From the NCBI RefSeq assembly GCF_003001905.1, contig NZ_PVNE01000028.1:1-49774 (forward strand): a stretch of 49,774 bases of DNA. Direction: 5' to 3'. Under the pieces are notes generated by a model. That model was not told the origin of the DNA, made no database searches, and saw nothing but the letters and a program-made list of their open reading frames with translations. The DNA comes from Planifilum fimeticola. Lineage in GTDB: Bacteria > Bacillota > Bacilli > Thermoactinomycetales > DSM-44946. Each line of letters begins with the position of its first letter. Position 1 is the stretch's first letter. Positions 38,689 through 46,445 of this stretch are shown here, in pieces. A program made the position numbers and the translations under genes.

Positions 38689-39477
38689 TTAGGCCTCTTG
38701 CTCGACCGTTTCGTCTTCGATGCCCAGCTCTTCCTTGATCCAGTCGTAGCCCCGCTCTTCCAGTTGAAGCGCCAATTCCGGTCCGCCGGAACGGACGATC
38801 CGCCCCTGCATGATGACGTGGACGAAATCGGGTTTGATGTAGTTGAGGAGCCGCTGATAGTGGGTGATGATCAGAACACCCAGATTGGGGCTGCGCATCG
38901 AGTTCACCCCGTGGGCCACCACCTTGATGGAGTCGATGTCCAGACCGGAATCGATCTCGTCCAGGATGGCGATCCGGGGTTCCAGCATCATCATCTGCAG
39001 AATCTCATTCCGCTTCTTCTCCCCGCCGGAGAACCCTTCGTTCAGGTAGCGCTGGGCGAAGGATTCGTCGATGCCGAGGATCTCCATCTTCTCATCCAGC
39101 TGGCGGATGAACTTCATCAGGGAGAGTTCGTTTCCTTCTCCCCGGCGGGCATTGATGGCGCTGCGCAGGAAGTCGCTGTTGGTCACCCCGCTCACTTCGG
39201 AGGGATACTGCATCGCCAGGAACAGCCCCTTGAGCGCCCGCTCATTCACCTCCATCTCCAGGACGTCCTCGCCGTCCAGGAGGACCCTCCCTTTTGTCAC
39301 TTCATATTTGGGATGCCCCATGATCGCCTGGGCCAGGGTGCTCTTTCCGGTCCCGTTGGGACCCATGATCGCGTGAACTTCCCCGCCGTTGATCTCCAGG
39401 TTGACCCCTTTCAAGATCTCCTTGTCCTCCACGGAGACATGAAGATCTTCTATGATCAGTTTCGGTGAATTCGCCAT
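38689..39477 (-). CDS. sufC: Fe-S assembly ATPase SufC
   Basis: 262 residues from the ATG at 39477 (MANSPKLIIEDLHVSVEDKE), eight bases after GGAGG. Walker A GPNGTGKST is near residue 35, signature GFSGGEKKRNEI near 147, Walker B AILDEIDSGLDIDS near 167 and switch His in IITHYQRLL. Drives conformational change of SufBD. First gene of sufCDSUB; its upstream leader carries a terminator-like hairpin. Confidence 0.96.
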   Translation of the reverse strand: MANSPKLIIEDLHVSVEDKEILKGVNLEINGGEVHAIMGPNGTGKSTLAQAIMGHPKYEVTKGRVLLDGEDVLEMEVNERALKGLFLAMQYPSEVSGVTNSDFLRSAINARRGEGNELSLMKFIRQLDEKMEILGIDESFAQRYLNEGFSGGEKKRNEILQMMMLEPRIAILDEIDSGLDIDSIKVVAHGVNSMRSPNLGVLIITHYQRLLNYIKPDFVHVIMQGRIVRSGGPELALQLEERGYDWIKEELGIEDETVEQEA

Positions 39478-39592
39478 GTGCATGACCTCCAATGTTTCTT
39501 TCTTTTTATTTCAAACCGATGATGACCGGTCCGGGGCGGCGGAATCGCAGGACTCATCGACCCCTCATCCGGACATCTCGGGAATTGCCAAC

Positions 39593-39623
39593 AAAAAACC
39601 AAAGGACCTGTGTTCGGGCCCTT
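39593..39623 (-). terminator. Terminator-like hairpin in the suf leader
   Basis: On the minus strand AAGGGCC pairs with GGTCCTT (39623-39602), including a G-U pair that only works in the minus-strand RNA, followed by TGGTTTTTTG. It lies about 115-145 bases upstream of sufC with no other minus-strand gene before it, so it is an attenuator candidate or a 5' stabilising hairpin. Confidence 0.55.
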
Positions 39624-39664
39624 CGTTTATGATAACATAATGAGCGAAGAGCTTCACTTTGAAT

Positions 39665-39712
39665 TGATTCTCACGTGATTTTCATTTTAAACTGATTCTC
39701 AATTGATTCTTA
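39665..39712. repeat. Four TGATTYTYA repeats between suf and the PfpI gene
   Basis: TGATTCTCA (39665), TGATTTTCA (39676), TGATTCTCA (39693) and TGATTCTTA (39704) form two pairs with 11-base spacing inside each pair and 28 bases between pairs. They lie in the divergent promoter region. On the minus strand the units read TGAGAATCA, half of a Fur-type site. Confidence 0.6.
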
Positions 39713-39815
39713 TTCCATTTTATCCGATGACCCGACGGACATCAAGGTTGAACTCAAGGGTTGCGCACATGAAAAAAATGGGCCGATTCCGAAAGGGTTT
39801 GCGGAGGGATGCGCC

Positions 39816-40340
39816 ATGCGACTGAAAGGAAAAAAAGTGGTCTGTTTGGTCGAAGCGGATTTTGAAGACCTGGAACTGTGGTATCCCGTGATGAGGCTGA
39901 GGGAGGAGGGGGCGGAGGTCCTGTTGGCAGGCCCCGAGCGGGGCGCGGTATATAAAGGTAAATACGGGGTTCCCGCGACGGCGGACCTTTCCTTTGAAGA
40001 GCTGGATCCCGATGCGTACGACGGCCTCCTGATCCCCGGCGGATGGGCGCCGGATAAATTGCGCCGCGACCCGAAGGTGCTCCGGACCGTTCGCTCCCTC
40101 CATGAGGCCGGGAAGCCTATCGGACAGATCTGCCACGCCGGTTGGGTGCTGATCTCGGCCCAGATCCTGAAAGGGAAGCGGGTCACCTCCACCCCCGGCA
40201 TCCGGGACGACATGGAAAACGCCGGAGCCCTCTGGGTGGATGAGCCGGTGGTTGTCGACGGGAACCTGGTCTCCAGCCGTCGCCCCCCGGATCTGCCCGC
40301 CTATGCCAAGACCTTCTGCGATCTGCTGGCGGAAAGATGA
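39816..40340 (+). CDS. DJ-1/PfpI family protein
   Basis: 174 residues, usual PfpI/YhbO length. The nucleophile elbow is C106-H107 in QICHAGWVLISA and the conserved acid is in VEADFEDLE. Family members act as glyoxalases, deglycases or chaperones in stress protection; the activity here is not determined. GGAGGG precedes the ATG. The stop overlaps the start of a CxxC small protein (ATGA), so the two are coupled. Confidence 0.87.
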   Translation: MRLKGKKVVCLVEADFEDLELWYPVMRLREEGAEVLLAGPERGAVYKGKYGVPATADLSFEELDPDAYDGLLIPGGWAPDKLRRDPKVLRTVRSLHEAGKPIGQICHAGWVLISAQILKGKRVTSTPGIRDDMENAGALWVDEPVVVDGNLVSSRRPPDLPAYAKTFCDLLAER

Positions 40341-40516
40341 CCACGCGGCCGATCCGATGCCTGGAATGCTACCTGCGGCGGCCGGGCGGTCGATGCGATT
40401 TTTGTCCCCTTCATCGGAAAAACCGCCACCTGTACCGGCCCATCGGCGGCGGTTGGTTTGTAAAAAAGGAAGAGCAGGACCGAAAATCCGCGGAAGACAA
40501 GAATCCCTCCCCGTAG
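40337..40516 (+). CDS. 59-residue CxxC-CxxC zinc-ribbon-like small protein
   Basis: Starts at the ATG that overlaps the PfpI stop (ATGA at 40337-40340) and ends at TAG 40514. The N-terminal half has two CxxC knuckles (RCLECYLRRPGGRCDFCPLH: Cys 8, 11, 20, 23), a plausible zinc site. A basic, aromatic middle part and an acidic-basic tail follow. No family is recognised. Coupled translation with the DJ-1/PfpI gene and the spaced cysteines argue it is real. Confidence 0.55.
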   Translation: MTTRPIRCLECYLRRPGGRCDFCPLHRKNRHLYRPIGGGWFVKKEEQDRKSAEDKNPSP

Positions 40517-40520
40517 ACCG

Positions 40521-40539
40521 GTCCTTTTTTAAAAAGGAC
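40521..40539 (+). terminator. Palindromic terminator after the PfpI unit
   Basis: GTCCTTTTT and AAAAAGGAC (40521-40539) are complementary. In addition AGGACCG (about 40478) can pair with CGGTCCT just before the T-run. It probably ends the PfpI transcript. Confidence 0.55.
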
Positions 40540-40620
40540 GATGGGGTAACACCCCCTCCGTCCCCGCTGTGAAGCGTGCTGAAGCCCAAAAAATGGAACA
40601 CCAAACCGAAACCGCTCCGA

Positions 40621-40649
40621 TTGACACATCGGTTCGGTTCTGCTATTTT
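40621..40649 (+). promoter_or_regulatory. Promoter of the LmrB-like exporter
   Basis: TTGACA (40621-40626), a 17-base spacer and TATTTT (40644-40649). The transcript would have a leader of about 160 bases. Confidence 0.65.
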
Positions 40650-40731
40650 TGTATTCTGCAGCCCTTTTCATCTGACCTTTTGTTCGGGTATTCACAACCT
40701 CCACATCTCACAATTCAACAGGCGAACGGCT

Positions 40732-40759
40732 CCTTCCTGTGGGAATGGAAGGTTTTTTT
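40732..40759 (+). terminator. Leader terminator upstream of the LmrB-like gene
   Basis: CCTTCC (40732-40737) pairs with GGAAGG (40747-40752), followed by seven T. It lies between the promoter and the gene, so it would prevent expression unless bypassed: an attenuator candidate. Confidence 0.65.
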
Positions 40760-40793
40760 ATTCAAAAAATAAGGGTTCAAAAGAGGAGTGCAC

Positions 40794-40802
40794 ATGATCT
40801 GA
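40794..40802 (+). CDS. Two-codon minigene (ATG ATC TGA) before the LmrB-like gene
   Basis: AGAGGAG at 40782-40788 is a strong ribosome site for an ATG followed by one sense codon and a stop. The exporter ATG follows 16 bases after the stop with its own GAGAGGGG. An in-frame GTG at 40788 would make it four codons. It may be a regulatory minigene or a fortuitous start. Confidence 0.3.
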   Translation: MI

Positions 40803-40817
40803 GAGAGGGGACGCATT

Positions 40818-42323
40818 ATGGGGCAACCAAAAAAACAACCGCCGAAGAAAGCGGAGAGAAACCAAGTCCGAGTCGTGCCGCTGCTGGCCGTTTTGCTTTC
40901 CGGAGCCTTCGTCGCCATCCTGAATGAAACGCTGCTTAACGTGGCGATCACGCCGATCATGGAGTCCTTTCAGGTGGGGGCAAATACCGCCCAGTGGCTC
41001 ACCACCAGTTACCTGCTCGTCATTGCCGTCTTGGTTCCGGTGAGCGCCTTTCTCATTCAGCGCTTCACCACAAGGCAGCTTTACACAGCCGCCATGACCC
41101 TGTTCGGCGTGGGAACCCTGATCGCCGGAACGGCTCCCGTCTTTGCGCTTCTGCTGCTGGGGCGCGTCCTGCAGGCCTCCGGCACCGGGATTCTGATCCC
41201 GCTGTTCACCAACGTTATCCTGGCCCTGATTCCGCCGGAAAGAAGAGGACGGGTCATGGGTCTGTTCGGGCTGGTCATCATGTTCGCCCCCGCCGTCGGT
41301 CCGACGGTGTCCGGGCTGATCGTGGATTACCTGTCCTGGCGCTGGCTGTTTTATCTGGTCCTTCCGATCGCCGTCATCGCCATTTTGTACGGCGCCCTTT
41401 CCCTGAAAAACGTCACGGAAGTGACCCGCCCGAAAATGGATCTGATCTCGGTCGTGCTGTCCACGATCGGCTTCGGCGGAGTGGTCTTCGGATTCAGCTC
41501 CGCCGGAGAAGGGGCGGGGGGCTGGAAGGACCCGGAAGTGATCATCGCGCTGACGGCCGGTCTGATCTCCCTCGTCCTGTTTGTGATCCGCCAGAGGAAA
41601 TTGGCAACCCCCATGCTCGACATGCGGGTTTTCGCCTACCCGATGTTCAGCCTGGCCATCGTCGTCATGATGATCGTGGTGATGACCATGTTTGCCACCA
41701 TGATCGTCATGCCGATCTATCTGCTGAAGGTGCTCGCCTTCAGCGCCGTGACGGTCGGGTTGATCATGCTGCCGGGCGGCCTGATCAACGGCGCCCTGTC
41801 GCCGGTGATGGGGTATCTGTTTGACAAGTTCGGACCCCGCTGGCTCCTGATCCCGGGCATTGTCACGATGACCATCACCGTCTTCCTGTTCCGGTCCCTG
41901 GATCAGGATACGTCGCCCTTGACCGTCGTCGTCCTGCACACGCTGCTGATGGTTTCGGTGGCGATGGTGATGATGCCGGCCCAAACCAACGGCCTGAATC
42001 AATTGCCCCCCTTCCTGTATCCCCACGGCGCGGCGATCGCCAACACCCTGATGCAGGTCTCCGGCGCTATCGGAACCGCGTTGTTCGTCACCATTATGAC
42101 CCTGGGGCAGCAACGCTACATGGAAGGACATCCCGGCGCGGCCGATGAGACAGCCGCTCTGGCGGCGGGCGTCAAGCAGGCCTTCACCTTCGGATTTCTC
42201 CTGGGCATCCTCGCCCTGATCCTCGCCCTGTTTGTGAAGCGGGTGGTGACCTCGCCCTCAAAGCCGGGGGAAGACGGACCGGAAAAAACGGGAGGTTTCC
42301 AAAAGGAACCCGAAATGGTTTAA
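40818..42323 (+). CDS. lmrB: LmrB-like MFS multidrug exporter (DHA2 family)
   Basis: 501 residues with 14 predicted membrane segments. Close in pattern to B. subtilis LmrB (lincomycin and puromycin efflux): AQWLTTSYLLVIAVLVPVSA, LFGLVIMFAPAVGPTVSGLI, STIGFGGVVFGFSSAGEG and MMPAQTNGLNQLPPFLYPHG. The N-terminus is basic and hydrophilic. It would export lincosamides and other drugs in exchange for protons. Sits alone behind a leader with a terminator. Substrate range is inferred from the family. Confidence 0.8.
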   Translation: MGQPKKQPPKKAERNQVRVVPLLAVLLSGAFVAILNETLLNVAITPIMESFQVGANTAQWLTTSYLLVIAVLVPVSAFLIQRFTTRQLYTAAMTLFGVGTLIAGTAPVFALLLLGRVLQASGTGILIPLFTNVILALIPPERRGRVMGLFGLVIMFAPAVGPTVSGLIVDYLSWRWLFYLVLPIAVIAILYGALSLKNVTEVTRPKMDLISVVLSTIGFGGVVFGFSSAGEGAGGWKDPEVIIALTAGLISLVLFVIRQRKLATPMLDMRVFAYPMFSLAIVVMMIVVMTMFATMIVMPIYLLKVLAFSAVTVGLIMLPGGLINGALSPVMGYLFDKFGPRWLLIPGIVTMTITVFLFRSLDQDTSPLTVVVLHTLLMVSVAMVMMPAQTNGLNQLPPFLYPHGAAIANTLMQVSGAIGTALFVTIMTLGQQRYMEGHPGAADETAALAAGVKQAFTFGFLLGILALILALFVKRVVTSPSKPGEDGPEKTGGFQKEPEMV

Positions 42324-42336
42324 ACAAATGCAATCT

Positions 42337-42374
42337 CCGGAGGGAAGTGCGGTGCTCTTCCTCCGGCTGTTTTT
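42337..42374 (+). terminator. Terminator after the LmrB-like gene
   Basis: CCGGAGGGAAG (from 42337) pairs with CTTCCTCCGG (to 42366) with one bulge, followed by CTGTTTTT. Confidence 0.8.
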
Positions 42375-43072
42375 CCCATTCAGAATTCGGAATGGTGACA
42401 CTTATCAGGAGATAATTCCCCATGTACCAAGCGATGATGGACATCTCCTCCCTGACCCGCAACCCGCCCTTTGGTGAGGGGTGATTTGCAAAGGAGCGGC
42501 CCTTCCTCCTCACGCCGAACGCTGACGGCGTCCCGGAACCGCTGAAGGGGACCGCGTGGCGGGTCGGCCGGAGGTCAGGAACCGGGAGAAACGGTTTGGG
42601 ACTGTGCACTGCGGGCAGCAAGGGAGGAAACCCATGTCGGTGTGGAGCTGATCCCCTCCCCTGTCACCTATTTTCACAACATGGACACTGAAGAGCTTCG
42701 GCGGATCCGGGTCCTCGACCGCGTCGCGCCGCTGCTCTTCAGCCGGACCGCCAATCCCCGTCCGGATCGGCCCGATGCCCCCGGGCCGCCGACGGGTCCC
42801 TTCATCGACTTTGCCCTGTCCTCTCCCGGCCAAAGGCTTGGGACCCGATCCGGCCGGGAGACGACGTGAAGGGACTGCTTCTCTGTCCCGTCGATGGCTG
42901 AACCTGACCGAAAGCGGGAGCCGAGCTGAAGGAATTGGCGGACTCGGCTTTCAAGGCGATCGGTCGGCCCAACTTCGATTGGTGCCGTCCATGGGTTCCT
43001 AAGGAGAAGGCGATGGACATCGCTTTCCGCCTTTTAGAGAGACATCCGGAACTGTTCGGGATCTGGAAAGAA
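42375..43072. other. Intergenic region, possibly with gene remnants
   Basis: No intact gene. A plus-strand stretch from about 42633 reads HVGVELIPSPVTYFHNMD and then TEELRRIRVLDRVAPLLF, which looks protein-like. It then passes into Pro/Gly/Arg-rich sequence and lacks a good start. Nothing else is recognised. Confidence 0.3.
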
Positions 43073-43969
43073 TCATCGCTCTCCGGGGCTTTCCTGGCAG
43101 TGAAGGATCATGTGCACCTGTTCCAGCTCCAGAGAAAACCCCACTCTCTCCAGAAGTTCCGCCGCCGTCCGGTTGGAAAGCGGCAGGTTGATCGCCGTCC
43201 GCTTGACCGGCTGATGCAGGGGGGCCAGCGCTTCTCCCAACAGGGAACGCATGACGGCCTCACCGTCGCTCCGTTCCGGATCCGCTTCGCATTGGAACAG
43301 GGTGATCCCCGCGAGGTTTCCCTCCGCATCAAAGGCGCACCGGCGCAGGGCGTACCCCGCCGCTCTCCCCTCGGGGTCGAAGGCGATAAGGGATTCTCCT
43401 CCGGTGAGACTGGGCCAATGGGTTTGCCAGGGCGCCGTCAGGCGGTAAAAGGGAAGCCGGGCCGCATCCTGTGGCATCCCCCTCCGAACCGCATAACTTG
43501 TCCCGCCCCCGTCCCGAAGTTCTTCCAGGGAACCGGAGCACCGATACACCCCGAGCCGGTTGATCACTACATAACCCATCCGTTTGTACAGAGCGATCGC
43601 CCTTTCATTCTGCCGGATCGCCTCCAGGGTGGCGATGTCCACCCCGTTCTCGCGGTAAATGCCCAAGGCCGCCTCCACCAGCGCCCTGCCCACCCCCAAG
43701 CGGCGGCTGCGGGGAACGACGGCGGTTCCCCCGTTCCAGGCGACCCGCTTGCCCTCGATGAGACGGATGCCGTTGAGCAGGATCCCCGCCGGGCGACCGT
43801 CATGAAAAGCCATGATCGATAATTCCGGGGAGAGCCCTTCCCGGGCCATCCGGGCCGTGAAGGTGTCCGCATCCATCTTCACATCGGCGAAGTAATCCTG
43901 AAACCCCTCGTTCCAGACGCCCACCGCCTCCTTCCACGTACATTCGCTCAACCGTCTGATTTCGATCAA
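43073..43969 (-). CDS. Two-domain GNAT acetyltransferase
   Basis: 298 residues. TTG at 43969 chosen because GGGGGTGACC lies just upstream; the longer open frame is not homologous. The first GNAT domain has the acetyl-CoA loop RSRRLGVGRALVEAAL near residue 85 and ERAIALYKRMGY near 119. The C-terminal half has a weaker second GNAT domain ending ELLERVGFSLELEQVHM. Such tandem GNAT proteins act on unknown small amines or antibiotics. No operon partners. Confidence 0.82.
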   Translation of the reverse strand: MIEIRRLSECTWKEAVGVWNEGFQDYFADVKMDADTFTARMAREGLSPELSIMAFHDGRPAGILLNGIRLIEGKRVAWNGGTAVVPRSRRLGVGRALVEAALGIYRENGVDIATLEAIRQNERAIALYKRMGYVVINRLGVYRCSGSLEELRDGGGTSYAVRRGMPQDAARLPFYRLTAPWQTHWPSLTGGESLIAFDPEGRAAGYALRRCAFDAEGNLAGITLFQCEADPERSDGEAVMRSLLGEALAPLHQPVKRTAINLPLSNRTAAELLERVGFSLELEQVHMILHCQESPGER

Positions 43970-44133
43970 GAAGGTCACCCCCGAAAAACAAATTCCGACC
44001 AGCGCCCCCCTCCCCGAACGAAGGGATCGCCGTCGCTTCCACGCTTCCTCAAAAGCAGCGGCTCTGGATGTAGATAAACTCACCTTAACAAAAAAGGAGC
44101 CCTTTTGGGACCTTTCTTTCCTCAAATCCATTT

Positions 44134-44153
44134 AAAAAAGGGGGCTTCGCCCC
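44134..44153 (-). terminator. Minus-strand terminator
   Basis: GGGGC (44141-44145), loop TTC, GCCCC (44149-44153); on the minus strand a T-run follows. It would stop transcripts from the right, for example from the hydrolase gene through the helicase relic. Confidence 0.6.
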
Positions 44154-44218
44154 GATAAAAAAGAGGCGAGGCGCGCCCGGAATGCGGCAGAAACAAATGC
44201 TCGCGGAAAGGGGATACC

Positions 44219-44691
44219 ATGCAGCGATTTCCCGATCACATCTCTTTCATCCATCCGTGGAGAAACTACCAGAGACGGGTGTTGGAACATCCGGATCGCC
44301 ATCTGGAAAACCGACATCTGCACCTGGTCGCCCCGCCCGGTTCCGGAAAGACCGTCCTCGGGCTGGAGGTGATGCTGAGCATAAACAAGCCGACGATCAT
44401 TCTCACCCCGACCTTGACGAATGGCTTCAACGCTTCTTGGAACTTTTTTTGCAAACAAACGAAAAACCCGACTGGGTCTCCACCGATCTCAAACAGCCCG
44501 CCTTTGTAACGATCACCACCTATCAGGCGCTGCACAGCCTGTTCAAAACGGAAAAAGAAACGGAAGAAGCGGACGCGGCGGAAGAAATGGAAACCGGCGC
44601 GGAAGGAGGCGGGGAAGGCTGGGAAGAAGTGTCCAGCGCTCCTGAAGCGCGCTTCATCCGAGAAAAAATGGAATCCATCGGGTGCGGTTAA
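44219..44691 (+). pseudogene. N-terminal relic of a superfamily 2 DEAD/DEAH helicase
   Basis: Starts at the ATG at 44219: MQRFPDHISFIHPWRNYQRR, then VAPPGSGKTVLGLEVM (Walker A) and PTIILTPTL (motif Ia). The frame then shifts near 44415; the next frame continues as LDEWLQRFLELFLQ and FVTITTYQALHSLF. It stops at 44691 before the DEAH box. About 150 of an expected 900-1000 residues remain here. The C-terminal end of the same type of protein is at 46126-46438, so the gene was split and its middle lost. Confidence 0.75.
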
Positions 44692-44708
44692 ATTTCTGCT
44701 CAATCATT

Positions 44709-45608
44709 TCATAACAAATGGGTTTTCAGAAAGTCCAGCTGCTTTTTCGACACTTGGTTGAATGTTTCGCCTAAATAGGGTTCGAAATGACCGATGGGAA
44801 GGGATATCAACTCAGCCCGCTTCATTTTCGCCGCCGCCTTTTTGACGGACTTGATGGGAATTAACGAGTCGTGCTCCCCCGCGATGACAAGCGCCGGGCA
44901 TTTTACCCTGCCGGCCACAATTAATGGACGGTATAAGACCAAGGTCAGAAAAATGCGGGCCGGCGTTGCATTCTCCACCTCAAGCCCCGGAGGTATCAGG
45001 GATTCATATCCGGCTTTGGTATCATGGGTGTTTAATATGGCAAACTCATCGGGCGCGCCATAAATTTGGATCAAGTAAGGTTCCCGTGCCGTTGCGGCCC
45101 GCCAAAGGTCTCTGAATGCCGAGAAAGCGGCTTTGAAAAAGTATTTCGGACCGTTCTGAATCACGATCGGAGTAGCACTGGCTATCCCGGAAACAAACGG
45201 GACTTGAATGGAAATGGCGGCGATCTTCGGATCCTGGGCTGCCGCCACAATGGCGTGGCCGCCGCTGAAAGAGGTCCCCCACAGCGCGATCTTTTCGGAA
45301 TGGATATCTTTCAGCCCCCGCGCCCAGGTCACGGCGGCATGATAGTCCTCCACGTGCCGCCGCGGAGAAATCAACTGCCTTGGGGTGCCTTCACTTTCCC
45401 CAAATCCCCGGTAATCAAACAGCAAAACGGCCAATCCGTGTTCGGCGAACAATTCAGCATACGGTTCCAATCCGCAGTTTTTCAATCCCCCGAAACCATG
45501 GGCCATAACAACCAGCGGGGGCTTAACCGCGCCGTCCGGCAAGTAAAGCCAAGCGGAACATTTATCGCCATGGCTTGGAAACTGACAATCCATCCTTGAA
45601 AAACCCAT
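44709..45608 (-). CDS. Alpha/beta hydrolase (dienelactone-hydrolase-like)
   Basis: 299 residues. Oxyanion region MAHGFGGLKN near residue 36, DYRGFGESEG near 66, nucleophile in WGTSFSGGH (GxSxG) near 110, acid in AGEHDSLIP near 245, His in PIGHFEPY near 275. AAGGTGAT lies upstream of the ATG. The substrate is not evident. It lies inside the split helicase locus, on the opposite strand, and has lower GC than the neighbourhood, consistent with insertion. Confidence 0.85.
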   Translation of the reverse strand: MGFSRMDCQFPSHGDKCSAWLYLPDGAVKPPLVVMAHGFGGLKNCGLEPYAELFAEHGLAVLLFDYRGFGESEGTPRQLISPRRHVEDYHAAVTWARGLKDIHSEKIALWGTSFSGGHAIVAAAQDPKIAAISIQVPFVSGIASATPIVIQNGPKYFFKAAFSAFRDLWRAATAREPYLIQIYGAPDEFAILNTHDTKAGYESLIPPGLEVENATPARIFLTLVLYRPLIVAGRVKCPALVIAGEHDSLIPIKSVKKAAAKMKRAELISLPIGHFEPYLGETFNQVSKKQLDFLKTHLL

Positions 45609-45774
45609 CGCACATCACCTTGATCTCGGCATTTGACAAACCATCCGCTTCATCTTCACATCCATCCGCCCGCACAATCTCAATCAGCCAATCCTCAATG
45701 AACCTGACCGCTTCAAGAATGCAAATACGATGGACAAATAAGATATGGACTTGCCTCCGAGAATCCTTCCCCAT
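45562..45774 (-). CDS. Hypothetical ORF overlapping the hydrolase start
   Basis: 70 residues beginning MGKDSRRQVHILFVHRIC, with a protein-like FIEDWLIEIV and a C-terminus faintly like the end of TetR regulators. It lies seven or eight bases after the expected transcript start of the promoter at 45788-45816, without a ribosome site, and overlaps the hydrolase by 47 bp. It may be a relic rather than a gene. Confidence 0.3.
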   Translation of the reverse strand: MGKDSRRQVHILFVHRICILEAVRFIEDWLIEIVRADGCEDEADGLSNAEIKVMCDGFFKDGLSVSKPWR

Positions 45775-45787
45775 TACAACACTTTTC

Positions 45788-45816
45788 ATTATAAAAACAA
45801 AAATATTTATTAACAA
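45788..45816 (-). promoter_or_regulatory. Promoter of the hydrolase gene
   Basis: On the minus strand TTGTTA (45816-45811), 17 bases and perfect TATAAT (45793-45788), in an AT-rich block. It drives the hydrolase and possibly the short ORF before it. Confidence 0.7.
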
Positions 45817-45846
45817 TACTTTAAACAAATGGCGCTCTTTTGACAT

Positions 45847-46128
45847 CTAAATGACGCGCTCCACGTGGACCGTTTGCGGAAACATGTCCACCGGCTGGAC
45901 TTCTTGCACCGCATACCCGTGAGCGGCCAGATGCTTCAAATCCCGGGCCAATGTGGCCGGGTTGCAAGAAACATATACCAGCCGCTCCGGTGCCATCGTC
46001 AAAACGGCGTCCAAAAGCCGCCGGTCGCACCCCTTTCGCGGCGGATCGACGACAATGACGTCGGCCCGCATCCCTTCTTCCGCCCACCGGGGAATGACGG
46101 TTTCCGCATTGAACAGCATCGAAGCCAT
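45847..46128 (-). pseudogene. C-terminal fragment of an RlmD/TrmA-type rRNA (uracil-5) methyltransferase
   Basis: About 93 residues survive: [31 protein letters not shown] (catalytic-domain motif), [18 protein letters not shown], then [17 protein letters not shown] complete enzyme has about 450 residues with a TRAM domain and a catalytic Cys within DPPRKGC and SCNP regions. The 5' part is missing: homology ends at about 46120, where helicase C-terminal sequence starts on the other strand. Confidence 0.8.
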
Positions 46129-46438
46129 TGACGCGGTTCCTGAATGACCTCCAGGAATTTCTCGAGCCGATTGAAAACCCCCGCCACCTGTTATACCGGG
46201 AGTCGAAGTGGCTGTGGCTGATCAAACGGAAAGATTACCATGCCGTCCCGGAGGAGCTCGGCCGCAAAAAGGAATACGCGGAATTGTTCCTGCGAAAATG
46301 GACCGAATCGATGGGTCCCGCCAAACTCATCTACTCCCGCACCCCGGAAGGAAGAAAGACATTGGTTCAGGCCAGGATGCGCGCCATGTCCGCCGTCTTT
46401 GTCGAGCGGGCGGAACGGTTGAGCGTTTGGAAATAGGC
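46126..46438 (+). pseudogene. C-terminal relic of the split helicase
   Basis: The frame from 46128 reads [60 protein letters not shown] and ends RAERLSVWK at 46436. This is the conserved tail of large DEAD/DEAH helicases whose N-terminus is at 44219. No start signal and no catalytic motifs are present. Confidence 0.65.
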
Positions 46439-46445
46439 CGCTTTG

